From JAGOBX01 sp017999075 [NCBI: Candidatus Babelota bacterium] (GTDB lineage: Bacteria; JAGOBX01), in NCBI GenBank assembly GCA_017999075.1, contig JAGOBX010000214.1, positions 1 through 6,382 on the forward strand: 6,382 bases of DNA, read 5' to 3'. This document shows, in pieces, positions 1 to 6,382 of this stretch; within the stretch, counting starts at the first letter, position 1; each line of letters opens with the position of its first letter. Both the position numbers and the translations under genes were made by a program. The notes below the pieces were generated by a model that saw nothing but the letters and a program-made list of their open reading frames with translations, did not search any database and was not told where the DNA came from.

Positions 1-1069
1 ATTCTAAACTGTACGGTATAAAAAATAATATAAATGATATTATTGTTGCTGCTTTAAAAATTTCTTTATTAAATAAATTATTTATAAAAACATGGGAGTG
101 CATCAAAGTTAAAATGAATGTCATGAATATGAATAAAATTAAAATATAATTACTTGATTTAAAGATATATTTTTTTAAATATAGAAATCCTCTCAGTCCA
201 AATGTTAAAAAACAAAATAACATTATAATTATATACTCAAAAGAAATAACGTTTGAATATATTAAAGTATCAACTGATAATTTATGATATATTTTTGATA
301 AAAATAAAATCGGCAAATTGACAATTGCAAAAACAGGCAATAATATCAGCATAATAAACAAATGCAGGGAAAGCCATGAACAATTTTCTGAACATAAATT
401 TTCAGGTTGTAAAAAAATACATAAAAATATCTTTATTATAAAAAACATTATTATTATTATTGTTAAATAAACGAATATTCTCATAAAATCAAAATGAAAA
501 CTGAAATTAAAAAAATAATTCAACGACAGAAATAGGGATAATATGACAAAATTTTTTAACTTTGCCGCTTCAAAAAAAAATATGTAAGAATAGTTAAGAA
601 TAAATCCTGAAAATATTATCAAAGAAAAATAATTATAATTTATTTTTATTAACGGCATCGCTGTCAGCAATAAAAAAAATATTATAGAAACATAAGAATT
701 GAATTTACTTCCCACTTTTTTTAAAAACATTTTGTAACCGGCTATAAAAATAAAAGAGTTTAAGCAATAAATAATAAATATATAACAATATTTAAACGGA
801 ATTCTTAAATATTCAAGCAAAGGATACAAATATGACAATAAGATATTATGTATTGTGAAAATACCTGAGCTCAATTTTTCTTCGGTAAATAGCGTCAAAA
901 ACTTTGATTTATTTATTAATATACCATTTGAAACAATATCTGCTGCAGTTTTATATGAAATACGGTTTTCAGTTGAAGAGAAAAATATATTTCGTTTAAA
1001 TATAAGTTCAGGATAAAAAAATATGAAAAAAAACAATGCTATACAAAATAATTTCAGAATATCTTTCAT
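1..1069 (-). CDS. Polytopic membrane protein, diverged paralogue of the upstream YfhO/GT-C-like protein (C-terminus cut by window edge)
   Basis: Reading the minus strand from an ATG at 1069-1067 gives 356 uninterrupted codons to the left edge, so the stop codon and C-terminus lie outside. The product starts MKDILKLFC and is mostly Phe/Ile/Leu-rich membrane segments, by eye about ten, including near residues 5-24, 69-88, 92-112, 145-165, 195-219, 233-258, 277-298 and 306-325. The ATG overlaps the stop of the upstream membrane gene by one base (TGATG) and has a weak GGA upstream, so translational coupling is likely. Residues 69-112 align without gaps to residues 78-121 of that neighbour (shared GI..I.N, IPFKY and AG; 14 of 44 identical by hand count). 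Residues 151-189 align to its residues 158-196 (GF..N, KNF.IL). It is therefore a probable GT-C-fold paralogue. At the position of the neighbour's first-loop Asp pair it has Ser/Thr/Glu instead. The coding call is firm; the function is unknown. Confidence 0.85.
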   Translation of the reverse strand, partial: MKDILKLFCIALFFFIFFYPELIFKRNIFFSSTENRISYKTAADIVSNGILINKSKFLTLFTEEKLSSGIFTIHNILLSYLYPLLEYLRIPFKYCYIFIIYCLNSFIFIAGYKMFLKKVGSKFNSYVSIIFFLLLTAMPLIKINYNYFSLIIFSGFILNYSYIFFFEAAKLKNFVILSLFLSLNYFFNFSFHFDFMRIFVYLTIIIIMFFIIKIFLCIFLQPENLCSENCSWLSLHLFIMLILLPVFAIVNLPILFLSKIYHKLSVDTLIYSNVISFEYIIIMLFCFLTFGLRGFLYLKKYIFKSSNYILILFIFMTFILTLMHSHVFINNLFNKEIFKAATIISFILFFIPYSLE

Positions 1070-1071
1070 CA
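1067..1071 (-). other. Overlapping stop/start (TGATG) joining the two membrane-protein genes
   Basis: On the minus strand the TGA stop of the 702-residue protein shares its last A with the ATG of the next gene. A GGA lies about 10 bases before this ATG, inside the upstream gene. Such overlaps usually mean translational coupling, so the two proteins are probably made together in similar amounts. This arrangement also decides the start chosen for the downstream gene. Confidence 0.8.
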
Positions 1072-3177
1072 AATATTTTTCCATATAAAATATTTTGCAA
1101 ATATGTAACAACCCAATAAAAATGTAGCTATATAATTAATGACTATAAACAATTTCAAAATATTATCCTGATATTCGATTTCAACAATATTATTTCCAGC
1201 AGGCAGGTTAAAACCCATAAAATATCGGAAAATTTTATAAATTTCAGCTTTCACTCCATTTATTTTCAAAGTCCATTTTGAATCAAAAGGCTGATTAAAA
1301 AATACAATATTTTGTTGTTCAGCAACTGATTTAATCATAAATTTATCCGCATTAATTTTCAATATTTCTATGACTGCTTGGTGGTTTTCAGGAATACTTA
1401 CATCCTGGTTAATAAAACCTTCAAAAATAAGCTTATTATTATTTTCAATTGTTTTAAATGGAAAAACAATAAATTTTTTATTAAAATATTTCTGATAATA
1501 GGAATAATCTTTTTCAATTAAAATTGATTCTGTAATTTTTAATTTAAAATTATGATAAGGAGACTGTGAATCGTTTTTTTTAACCGGAAAATAATTTTTT
1601 TTATGAACAAAAACATCGGTATATGAATATATTTCAGGATAATTTTCAGTATGATTTTTCGGCTCATCAATCGTATATATTGTATTATCAAAATGATGGT
1701 TGGATTCTATTGCAGCGCAAGTTGTCTGCGGCAATTTTTTAAGTGACTCAAAAGGATAATCATCTTTAAATATTGAAATAAACAATATTTCAAAAATTAA
1801 AATAAACAAAACAATAATTTTAGCAGTTATAATTTTATTGCACATGCATTTAACAAAAAACAAATAAGAAAGACCTGTTATAAAAAGGTAATAAATCAAT
1901 ATATATTTTAAAGAACTTAATTTCCCTTCAGAATTAAGAAAAAATAATCCGATTATAATAAATATTAATATAAAAATGATTATATTCATGATTTTTCTTA
2001 CATTTTTAAATGAGTATTGATGACGGTTATTTATAAAAAAATCAAGATAATAGCAAAATGGCACAACAAAAATTATAGTAGAATAGTGTATAAGATATCC
2101 GCTCCACCTCTGAAGCTGAATGTTAGGAATCAACCAGCTGAAAAAATTATAAACGGATGAAGATGAATTTTTTAAAATAAAAATTGTTGAAGGAACTATT
2201 ATAATCGAATAAAAAACAGGGGTATATTTAGAATACTGTTTCAAAAATAATCCGACCATAATAATAATTATTGCAAACCAGCCAATATATAAACCATTTA
2301 AATTCGACGGCAGCATAAATTTAAAATATTCATAATTAATATTATCAAATGATAATTCTTTGGAATCCATAAAACTGCGCGGCATATCAAATTTTTTTAT
2401 GTAACTGAAATAAATGTATAAATTAGGAAATAATATAATGCCTGAGGATAATAAAACGAGTATTACAAATATTTTGTTGTTTTTAAAAAAACAGATTATA
2501 TTATTAAAATTAATCATTCCAAAATACATTGAAATTAAACTTCCGATGATAATTGAAATGCCGCAAAAGTACATTGACGCCGAATCTATAAGCGAATAAT
2601 GAAACATTAAAGCTGTAAGCAATATTAATATTATAAAATTTTTTTTAGATTGGCCGTTATAAAAAAAGTCAAAAACTGAATTAATAAAAAAACCAAAAAA
2701 AATTGTCGAAGGAGTATAATCCAAATCCGCAGAATAAAAACCGAATAATGTCAAAAATATAAAACAATAAATCAAAATCTGTCTGTCCCGGGTAAATCTT
2801 CTAAGTATTAAATAAAAACCTGCTGTTAAAAACAAATTATTAAAAAATCTGTAAAATAATAAAAAAAGGTATTTAAACGGAATCTGATTCAAAGAAAATA
2901 ACTTAACTGTAAAACCCAGTATTAAATTTTGTATAGAATAAATTCCAAGCCAAGTATGGTAAATTGCTGAAGGCTCGCCACAATTTTTTTCTGCTGCAAA
3001 AAAAGGAATATGCATTTTACTGAAATTGTCAACTGCATAATAAAACAGGTTATAAACCCTTAACGGATCATCGCCTATATAAAATAATGACTTGTTAAAA
3101 TACAAATCATTATGAATAACAATGTAGATTCCCAGCAGTATTATATTTAAAGCAAATAATCTTATGATGATTTTCAT
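1069..3177 (-). CDS. Polytopic membrane protein of the YfhO / GT-C glycosyltransferase-like type
   Basis: This 702-residue protein has roughly 13 hydrophobic segments. The first is near residues 3-22, a dense series follows from about 78 to 470, and the last is near 673-697. The loop after the first segment carries a GDDP motif (Asp36, Asp37) and then a CGEP element (66-69). GT-C enzymes typically have a catalytic or metal-binding acidic residue in this loop, and YfhO-like proteins have a Gly-rich GGxP-type element here. A second recognisable patch is QLQRWSGYLIHY (354-365). Residues about 475-672 form a soluble, presumably extracytoplasmic domain. It ends in the pattern FDSKWTLKINGVKAEIY...FNLPAGNNIVEIEY, very like the C-terminal beta domain of YfhO-family proteins. 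The family is associated with moving sugars from lipid carriers to envelope polymers; the substrate here is unknown. ATG 3177 is the only usual start codon after the in-frame stop at 3264-3262. No Shine-Dalgarno sequence is visible before it. The family assignment is from motif recognition, not a search. Confidence 0.8.
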   Translation of the reverse strand: MKIIIRLFALNIILLGIYIVIHNDLYFNKSLFYIGDDPLRVYNLFYYAVDNFSKMHIPFFAAEKNCGEPSAIYHTWLGIYSIQNLILGFTVKLFSLNQIPFKYLFLLFYRFFNNLFLTAGFYLILRRFTRDRQILIYCFIFLTLFGFYSADLDYTPSTIFFGFFINSVFDFFYNGQSKKNFIILILLTALMFHYSLIDSASMYFCGISIIIGSLISMYFGMINFNNIICFFKNNKIFVILVLLSSGIILFPNLYIYFSYIKKFDMPRSFMDSKELSFDNINYEYFKFMLPSNLNGLYIGWFAIIIIMVGLFLKQYSKYTPVFYSIIIVPSTIFILKNSSSSVYNFFSWLIPNIQLQRWSGYLIHYSTIIFVVPFCYYLDFFINNRHQYSFKNVRKIMNIIIFILIFIIIGLFFLNSEGKLSSLKYILIYYLFITGLSYLFFVKCMCNKIITAKIIVLFILIFEILFISIFKDDYPFESLKKLPQTTCAAIESNHHFDNTIYTIDEPKNHTENYPEIYSYTDVFVHKKNYFPVKKNDSQSPYHNFKLKITESILIEKDYSYYQKYFNKKFIVFPFKTIENNNKLIFEGFINQDVSIPENHQAVIEILKINADKFMIKSVAEQQNIVFFNQPFDSKWTLKINGVKAEIYKIFRYFMGFNLPAGNNIVEIEYQDNILKLFIVINYIATFLLGCYIFAKYFIWKNI

Positions 3178-3182
3178 TGAAA

Positions 3183-3212
3183 ATATTATTTTAAAAAAAT
3201 AAAAAAAGACAA
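3183..3212 (-). promoter_or_regulatory. Possible sigma-70-like promoter directly before the first membrane gene
   Basis: On the minus strand TTGTCT (3212-3207) and TAATAT (3188-3183) are 18 bases apart, each matching 4 of 6 consensus bases. The -10-like box ends only five bases before the ATG at 3177, so transcription would begin at or next to the start codon. That would fit the absence of a ribosome binding site, but chance matches are expected in such AT-rich DNA. Confidence 0.2.
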
Positions 3213-3239
3213 GGAAATAATATATTGCTGAATACCCTG
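3193..3239 (-). terminator. Weak candidate intrinsic terminator between the kinase and the membrane genes
   Basis: In the minus-strand transcript CAGGG (3239-3235) can pair with CCUUG (3214-3210), five pairs including one G-U, with a loop of about 20 bases. UC and then a U7-A-U7 tract (3207-3193) follow. The long U tract right after the stem is the attraction. The short stem and large loop make it weak, and T-rich runs are common in this DNA. It lies between cheA and the 702-residue membrane protein gene. Confidence 0.3.
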
Positions 3240-3254
3240 ATTTTATTAATCGGA

Positions 3255-3267
3255 CATTAAATTAATG
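3255..3267. repeat. 13-bp perfect palindrome just downstream of the kinase gene
   Basis: CATTAA-A-TTAATG reads the same on both strands around position 3261 and ends eight bases beyond the stop codon of the kinase. It contains only two G-C pairs, so as an RNA hairpin it would be unstable. It could be a protein-binding site, but a short AT-rich palindrome of this size may well be chance. Confidence 0.25.
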
Positions 3268-3274
3268 AATGAGT

Positions 3275-6007
3275 TTATTTCAAAAGATGAGTCATCAAAT
3301 TTATAAAAACATTTTTATCTACTGGTTTGGTCAGATATTCATCAATTCCTGCATTAAACCCTTTTATTTTATCAACTTTATCATTTAACGCAGAAATCAT
3401 TATTATTGGAATTCTCAAATAATCTTTCATTGTTCTAATATTGGCAGACAGTTCATAACCGTTCATTCCCGGCATTAACACATCAACAGTTACAAGAGAA
3501 TATCTGTTTTTTTTCAATAATATTAGAGCTTCTTCTCCTGAAACAGCTTCATCTGCATAATACCCCGCATCTTCAATATAATTTTTTAACATTGATCTTA
3601 TGGGCTTTGAATCATCTACTACTAAAATTTTTTTTCTTTCGATTACAGATGGTTTTGGGTGTTTATCAAAATTGTTTATCCCAATTTTTTTTGATTTTCC
3701 GATTTTCAAAGGTTTTCCAGATTCATACATTTTATCTGAAGATAATATTTGTTCAATATCAAGAATAAGACAAACGCCTCCGTCGCCCATTATTGTGGCA
3801 CCGGATATAAATTTAATTTTCTTAAATAATGTCCCGAGATTTTTTATAACTACTTCCTGCTGCTGAACCAGTTCATCTACAATCAGGCCTACTTCTTCTG
3901 CCCCTAAACCTACTATTACAACGAAAAAATTTTCCCTGTTTTCATCGTAGTCAGGAGAATTTAAAACCATTCCAAGCCTTATGATCGGAACAACTTCTCC
4001 GCGAAGATTAAAAACTTCTTTGCCGCTGACATATCTGATATTTTCAAGTTTTAACGATATTGTTTCTTTAATAGAACTCAACGGTATGGCAATTATGTCT
4101 GATCCTACTTTTACAGATAAAACATTTATTATAGCCATAGTTAAAGGCAATCTTAATTTTATAGTAGTTCCTTCATTTATCTCAGAAAAAACTTCGATCC
4201 TGCCCTTAAGTTTAGTTAATACATCCTGCACAACATCCATTCCTACTCCGCGACCGGAAACATTTGTAACGGCGTCTGCTGTTGAAAATCCGGCTTTAAA
4301 AATAAGCTTATGCGCATCCTGTTTCGACATTTCCTGAGCCTGAACCGGAGCTATCATACCTTTTTCTACTGCTTTTTTCTTTACTTTTTCAACATCTATT
4401 CCTTGTCCATCATCTTTCAGCTCAATTATTACCTGTTCCCCTTCATAATAAGCTTTCAGTTTCATTATTCCCTTAGCCGGTTTATTTTTAGCAAGTCTGA
4501 CTTCAGGAAGTTCTATCCCGTGATCCAATGAATTACGTATAAGATGAACTAATGGATCTCCTATTACTTCTACTATAACTTTATCAACTTCGGTTTCTGC
4601 GCCTTCAATTATCAGATCAATATCTTTATTTAATGTTTTAGATAAATCTCTCACAAGTCTGTTATATCTGTTAAATACAGATGAGAGAGGCACTAATCTC
4701 GTTTTTAAAATCGCTTGCTGAATATTTGAAGTCAATCTGCCAAGAGTAGTATTGGCTAATTCTATTTTTGTTATCCGTTCTCCAAAACCTCTGTATGTTT
4801 TATTAAATCTGTTGATAATTGCCATAATTCTGTCAAAATCCGGAGTTTCAGTATACTGAGCATTGATTTCTCCCAGTTCAGAATAAAATTGTTTCAGATG
4901 CTGGAATCCGTTTTCTATCATTATTTTCGTAATAACAAGTTCTCCAGCCATATTCATTAATGTATCTAGTTTTTCAGCTTCTACACGCAATATTTTTTTT
5001 TCTTCGCTTACCGGTTGTGGCGAGTTCGGCCGAGAGTCGGATGCATCTTTAATATTTTGCATAGCATCTGTTTTCTTCGGAATACCTGCGCTATTTTTTT
5101 TCTGCGTCTCAGTATTTATTTTTTCAGATGAACCGTTTTCGGGTTCATTATTGCTTTTTTTTTCATTAGTTTTTATTTTTTTGTCATTTTCTACAGCAGT
5201 ATTTATTGGAAGATTTTTCACCTCATTGCTCAAATATTGAATCTGCTTATTTTCATTAATATTATCAAGCCTGCTTATTAAATTTCCAATATTTACATTT
5301 ATTACATCGCTTATTTTTAATTGATTGCAGCAATATTTTAAAACATCAAGACATTCAAACATCAAATCAACTATATCAGGAGTGAGTGTTAAAATATTAT
5401 TTCTTATTTTGTCAAGAATATTTTCTGATCTATGGCTTATAACCTGAATTGCTTCATACTGTATTGTACCTGCGCCGCCTTTCAAAGTATGCATGGCGCG
5501 AAACAAACGGTTTAATACTTCAATATCCTCGCCATCTTCAAGCTTAAGCAAATCTTCTTCTATTTTTTCAATAAACTCCTCGGCTTCAAGTAGAAAATCA
5601 GAAATATATTCTTTAATTTCATCTGAAATAATATTAGTATCAAAAGTCAGCGAATATTCAGAAAAATTTCCACTGCCTGAATCAAAAAAATTAATACTTT
5701 TTTCATCACATACAATTTCCTGAGGTCTAAATAAATCAAGTTTTGTAAAAACCATTTCAGATTGTTCTTTTAATAAATTTTCCGTAATAACTCCAAGATT
5801 CGACGCTATCGAAAAAAAATCTTTGAATAATTCATTAATAAATTCAAATTCTTGTTCTGTAACATTGATAATATTTTTAATAATAAACCTAACAAGTCCG
5901 CATAATTTTAAATATTCTGAGTTTGAAGTTTTATTTTCAAAATCAGCTAATCTTCTTAAAAAATTATCCGAATTTTCAATCAAATCTTCTCTGCTTTCAA
6001 ATTTCAT
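3275..6007 (-). CDS. cheA: Hybrid chemotaxis-type histidine kinase CheA with C-terminal receiver domain
   Basis: This 910-residue cytoplasmic kinase has a clear domain order. Residues 1-125 are an unassigned, mostly helical region. Residues about 130-235 are an HPt (P1) domain with AMHTLKGGAG and phospho-acceptor His173. Residues about 236-338 are a Lys/Asn/Ser-rich linker with no recognisable P2 domain. Residues about 339-475 are the helical dimerisation domain. The ATPase follows, with N box HLIRNSLDHGIE (Asn492, His496), G1 DDGQGID (532-538) and G2 GRGVGMD (585-591). Residues about 620-760 are CheW-like. Residues 791-910 are a receiver with Asp798/Asp799, phospho-acceptor Asp842, Ser872 and Lys894. 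All residues needed for autophosphorylation and receiver chemistry are present. The length exceeds that of ordinary CheA (about 650-700) because of the N-terminal region and receiver. FrzE of Myxococcus and CheAY of Campylobacter/Helicobacter have comparable kinase-receiver fusions. The ATG at 6007 is the first usual start after an in-frame TGA (6013-6011). The upstream STAS gene is probably co-transcribed. The kinase presumably couples to receptors and CheW encoded elsewhere; the output could be flagella, gliding, pili or gene expression. Confidence 0.97.
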   Translation of the reverse strand: MKFESREDLIENSDNFLRRLADFENKTSNSEYLKLCGLVRFIIKNIINVTEQEFEFINELFKDFFSIASNLGVITENLLKEQSEMVFTKLDLFRPQEIVCDEKSINFFDSGSGNFSEYSLTFDTNIISDEIKEYISDFLLEAEEFIEKIEEDLLKLEDGEDIEVLNRLFRAMHTLKGGAGTIQYEAIQVISHRSENILDKIRNNILTLTPDIVDLMFECLDVLKYCCNQLKISDVINVNIGNLISRLDNINENKQIQYLSNEVKNLPINTAVENDKKIKTNEKKSNNEPENGSSEKINTETQKKNSAGIPKKTDAMQNIKDASDSRPNSPQPVSEEKKILRVEAEKLDTLMNMAGELVITKIMIENGFQHLKQFYSELGEINAQYTETPDFDRIMAIINRFNKTYRGFGERITKIELANTTLGRLTSNIQQAILKTRLVPLSSVFNRYNRLVRDLSKTLNKDIDLIIEGAETEVDKVIVEVIGDPLVHLIRNSLDHGIELPEVRLAKNKPAKGIMKLKAYYEGEQVIIELKDDGQGIDVEKVKKKAVEKGMIAPVQAQEMSKQDAHKLIFKAGFSTADAVTNVSGRGVGMDVVQDVLTKLKGRIEVFSEINEGTTIKLRLPLTMAIINVLSVKVGSDIIAIPLSSIKETISLKLENIRYVSGKEVFNLRGEVVPIIRLGMVLNSPDYDENRENFFVVIVGLGAEEVGLIVDELVQQQEVVIKNLGTLFKKIKFISGATIMGDGGVCLILDIEQILSSDKMYESGKPLKIGKSKKIGINNFDKHPKPSVIERKKILVVDDSKPIRSMLKNYIEDAGYYADEAVSGEEALILLKKNRYSLVTVDVLMPGMNGYELSANIRTMKDYLRIPIIMISALNDKVDKIKGFNAGIDEYLTKPVDKNVFINLMTHLLK

Positions 6008-6019
6008 AATTCAATCAAA

Positions 6020-6024
6020 TCCTT
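6020..6024 (-). promoter_or_regulatory. Shine-Dalgarno-like AAGGA for the cheA hybrid
   Basis: AAGGA on the minus strand lies 12 bases before the ATG at 6007, somewhat farther than the usual 5-9. No TTG, GTG or ATG gives an in-frame start closer to it, because an in-frame TGA (6013-6011) intervenes. The site therefore supports the annotated start despite the spacing. Confidence 0.45.
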
Positions 6025-6080
6025 AAAAAATTTTATTTACATTCCATTCCATTTTTTTATGTTTTGTTAATAATATCATT

Positions 6081-6382
6081 TTAATAAAATATGTTCTCTG
6101 GTATATTTTTTCTTGTCAAAAAATCTTCTACTGTTTTTTTAGCATTAAAAATTTTTAATTTAATTTTATACGATGCGCATAAATCTATAAACCTCTTTAA
6201 AAAATCTGCGCATAAAGAATCCATATATTCAAGTTCTTTAGCATCAATTCTTATTCCGCTAAAACCAAAATTCAATAAATTAATTAATTGTTTTTTAAAC
6301 AATTTAATTTCATTTTCATCATTATAAATCTTATCCAGCAGAAGATAATTCGAACGTTTTACAGAACCGGTTCCAATCAAAA
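6081..6382 (-). CDS. STAS-domain protein (N-terminus probably beyond the window edge)
   Basis: About 99 residues are visible, ending at a TAA (6083-6081). The pattern is that of a STAS domain, the fold of SpoIIAA-type anti-sigma antagonists and related regulatory proteins. A helix (residues 24-38) is followed by the strand GIRIDAKEL and then YMDSLCADFLKRF. The last corresponds to the usual D-S-x-G-x region where the regulatory Ser is found, here Asp54-Ser55. A strand KLKIFN (74-79) and a final helix follow. The first possible start in the window is a TTG at 6380-6378, but the frame is still open at the edge and the expected first beta strand is short or missing, so the gene probably begins outside. 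It precedes the kinase by 73 bases with no terminator visible, so co-transcription is likely. STAS proteins occur in some chemosensory clusters, where they may act as phosphorylatable switches or scaffolds. Its partner and phosphorylation are not shown here. Confidence 0.75.
   Translation of the reverse strand, partial: LIGTGSVKRSNYLLLDKIYNDENEIKLFKKQLINLLNFGFSGIRIDAKELEYMDSLCADFLKRFIDLCASYKIKLKIFNAKKTVEDFLTRKNIPENIFY

Noticed and set aside
470-580. A/T homopolymer runs, such as nine A at 572-580, as phase-variation sites
   Set aside because: Runs of seven to nine A or T are frequent all over this AT-rich window, and nothing marks this one as a contingency locus. Population sequencing would be required to see length variation.
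1-1068. Region 1-1068 as a long non-coding stretch
   Set aside because: Translation of the minus strand shows it is fully open for 356 codons and homologous to the neighbouring protein. It only lacks a stop because the window ends.
1067-1071. Possibility that the two membrane genes are one gene split by a TGA read as an amino acid
   Set aside because: The downstream gene is in a different frame (one-base overlap), has its own ATG and repeats the N-terminal membrane architecture. Recoding of TGA would not join them.
2414-2599. Plus-strand open frame of 61 codons inside the first membrane gene
   Set aside because: It lies wholly antisense within a well-supported coding region and has no recognisable domain or ribosome binding site. 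It is best explained as a shadow of the real gene.
3600-5723. Several plus-strand open frames (3600-3866, 3981-4337, 4310-4531, 5493-5723) antisense to the kinase
   Set aside because: The kinase domains are unmistakable on the other strand. These frames look like complementary readings of it, with Ser/Ile/Phe-rich low-complexity products.
6008-6080. Promoter in the STAS-cheA gap, including the short GGAATGGAATG repeat
   Set aside because: No pair of boxes with acceptable spacing was found. The five-base tandem repeat is too short to support a binding site.
5823-6327. Plus-strand open frames 5823-6026 and 6091-6327 near the kinase start and in the STAS gene
   Set aside because: Both are antisense to supported genes and have no recognisable domains. 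The STAS and kinase readings explain the sequence better.

Overview
The window is very AT-rich bacterial DNA in which every supportable gene lies on the minus strand. The genes therefore read from high to low coordinates. The order of transcription is: a STAS-domain protein (right edge, probably partial), a large hybrid chemotaxis-type histidine kinase (CheA with a fused C-terminal receiver), a 702-residue polytopic membrane protein of the YfhO/GT-C type, and a second polytopic membrane protein whose C-terminus runs off the left edge. Coding density is nearly complete. The only gaps are 73 bp (STAS to kinase), 97 bp (kinase to first membrane protein) and a one-base overlap between the two membrane genes. 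No tRNA, rRNA, CRISPR array, insertion sequence or long repeat was seen.

Organism: the sequence does not allow a firm placement. The standard genetic code works throughout. Extreme A+T content, Lys/Asn/Ile/Phe-rich proteins, a FrzE/CheAY-like CheA-receiver fusion and large GT-C-like membrane proteins fit a low-GC, probably flagellated, gliding or piliated bacterium, perhaps from a less-studied phylum. This is inference only.

Right part (6382-3275): a STAS-domain protein and the CheA hybrid form a signalling unit. The kinase has an unassigned helical N-terminal region of about 125 residues, then an HPt domain with phospho-acceptor His173. A Lys/Asn-rich linker stands where a P2 domain would often be, followed by dimerisation, ATPase and CheW-like domains and a receiver with phospho-acceptor Asp842. 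Receptors, CheW, CheR and CheB are not in the window.

Left part (3177-1): two membrane proteins sit in tandem with overlapping stop and start codons (TGATG). The region 1-1069, which has no complete open reading frame, is filled by the second gene; it is open from an ATG at 1069 to the window edge (356 codons). Translating it and comparing it by eye with its neighbour shows collinear conserved blocks, so the pair looks like an old, strongly diverged tandem duplication. The first has an acidic loop motif and a C-terminal beta-rich domain typical of YfhO-like proteins. The second lacks the acidic pair and the CGEP element at the corresponding places.

How they work together: the STAS protein and CheA probably act in one phosphorelay. 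The membrane pair probably acts on lipid-linked sugars or another envelope substrate. A link between the two halves is not shown; a weak terminator-like structure and a possible promoter between them suggest they may be separate transcription units.
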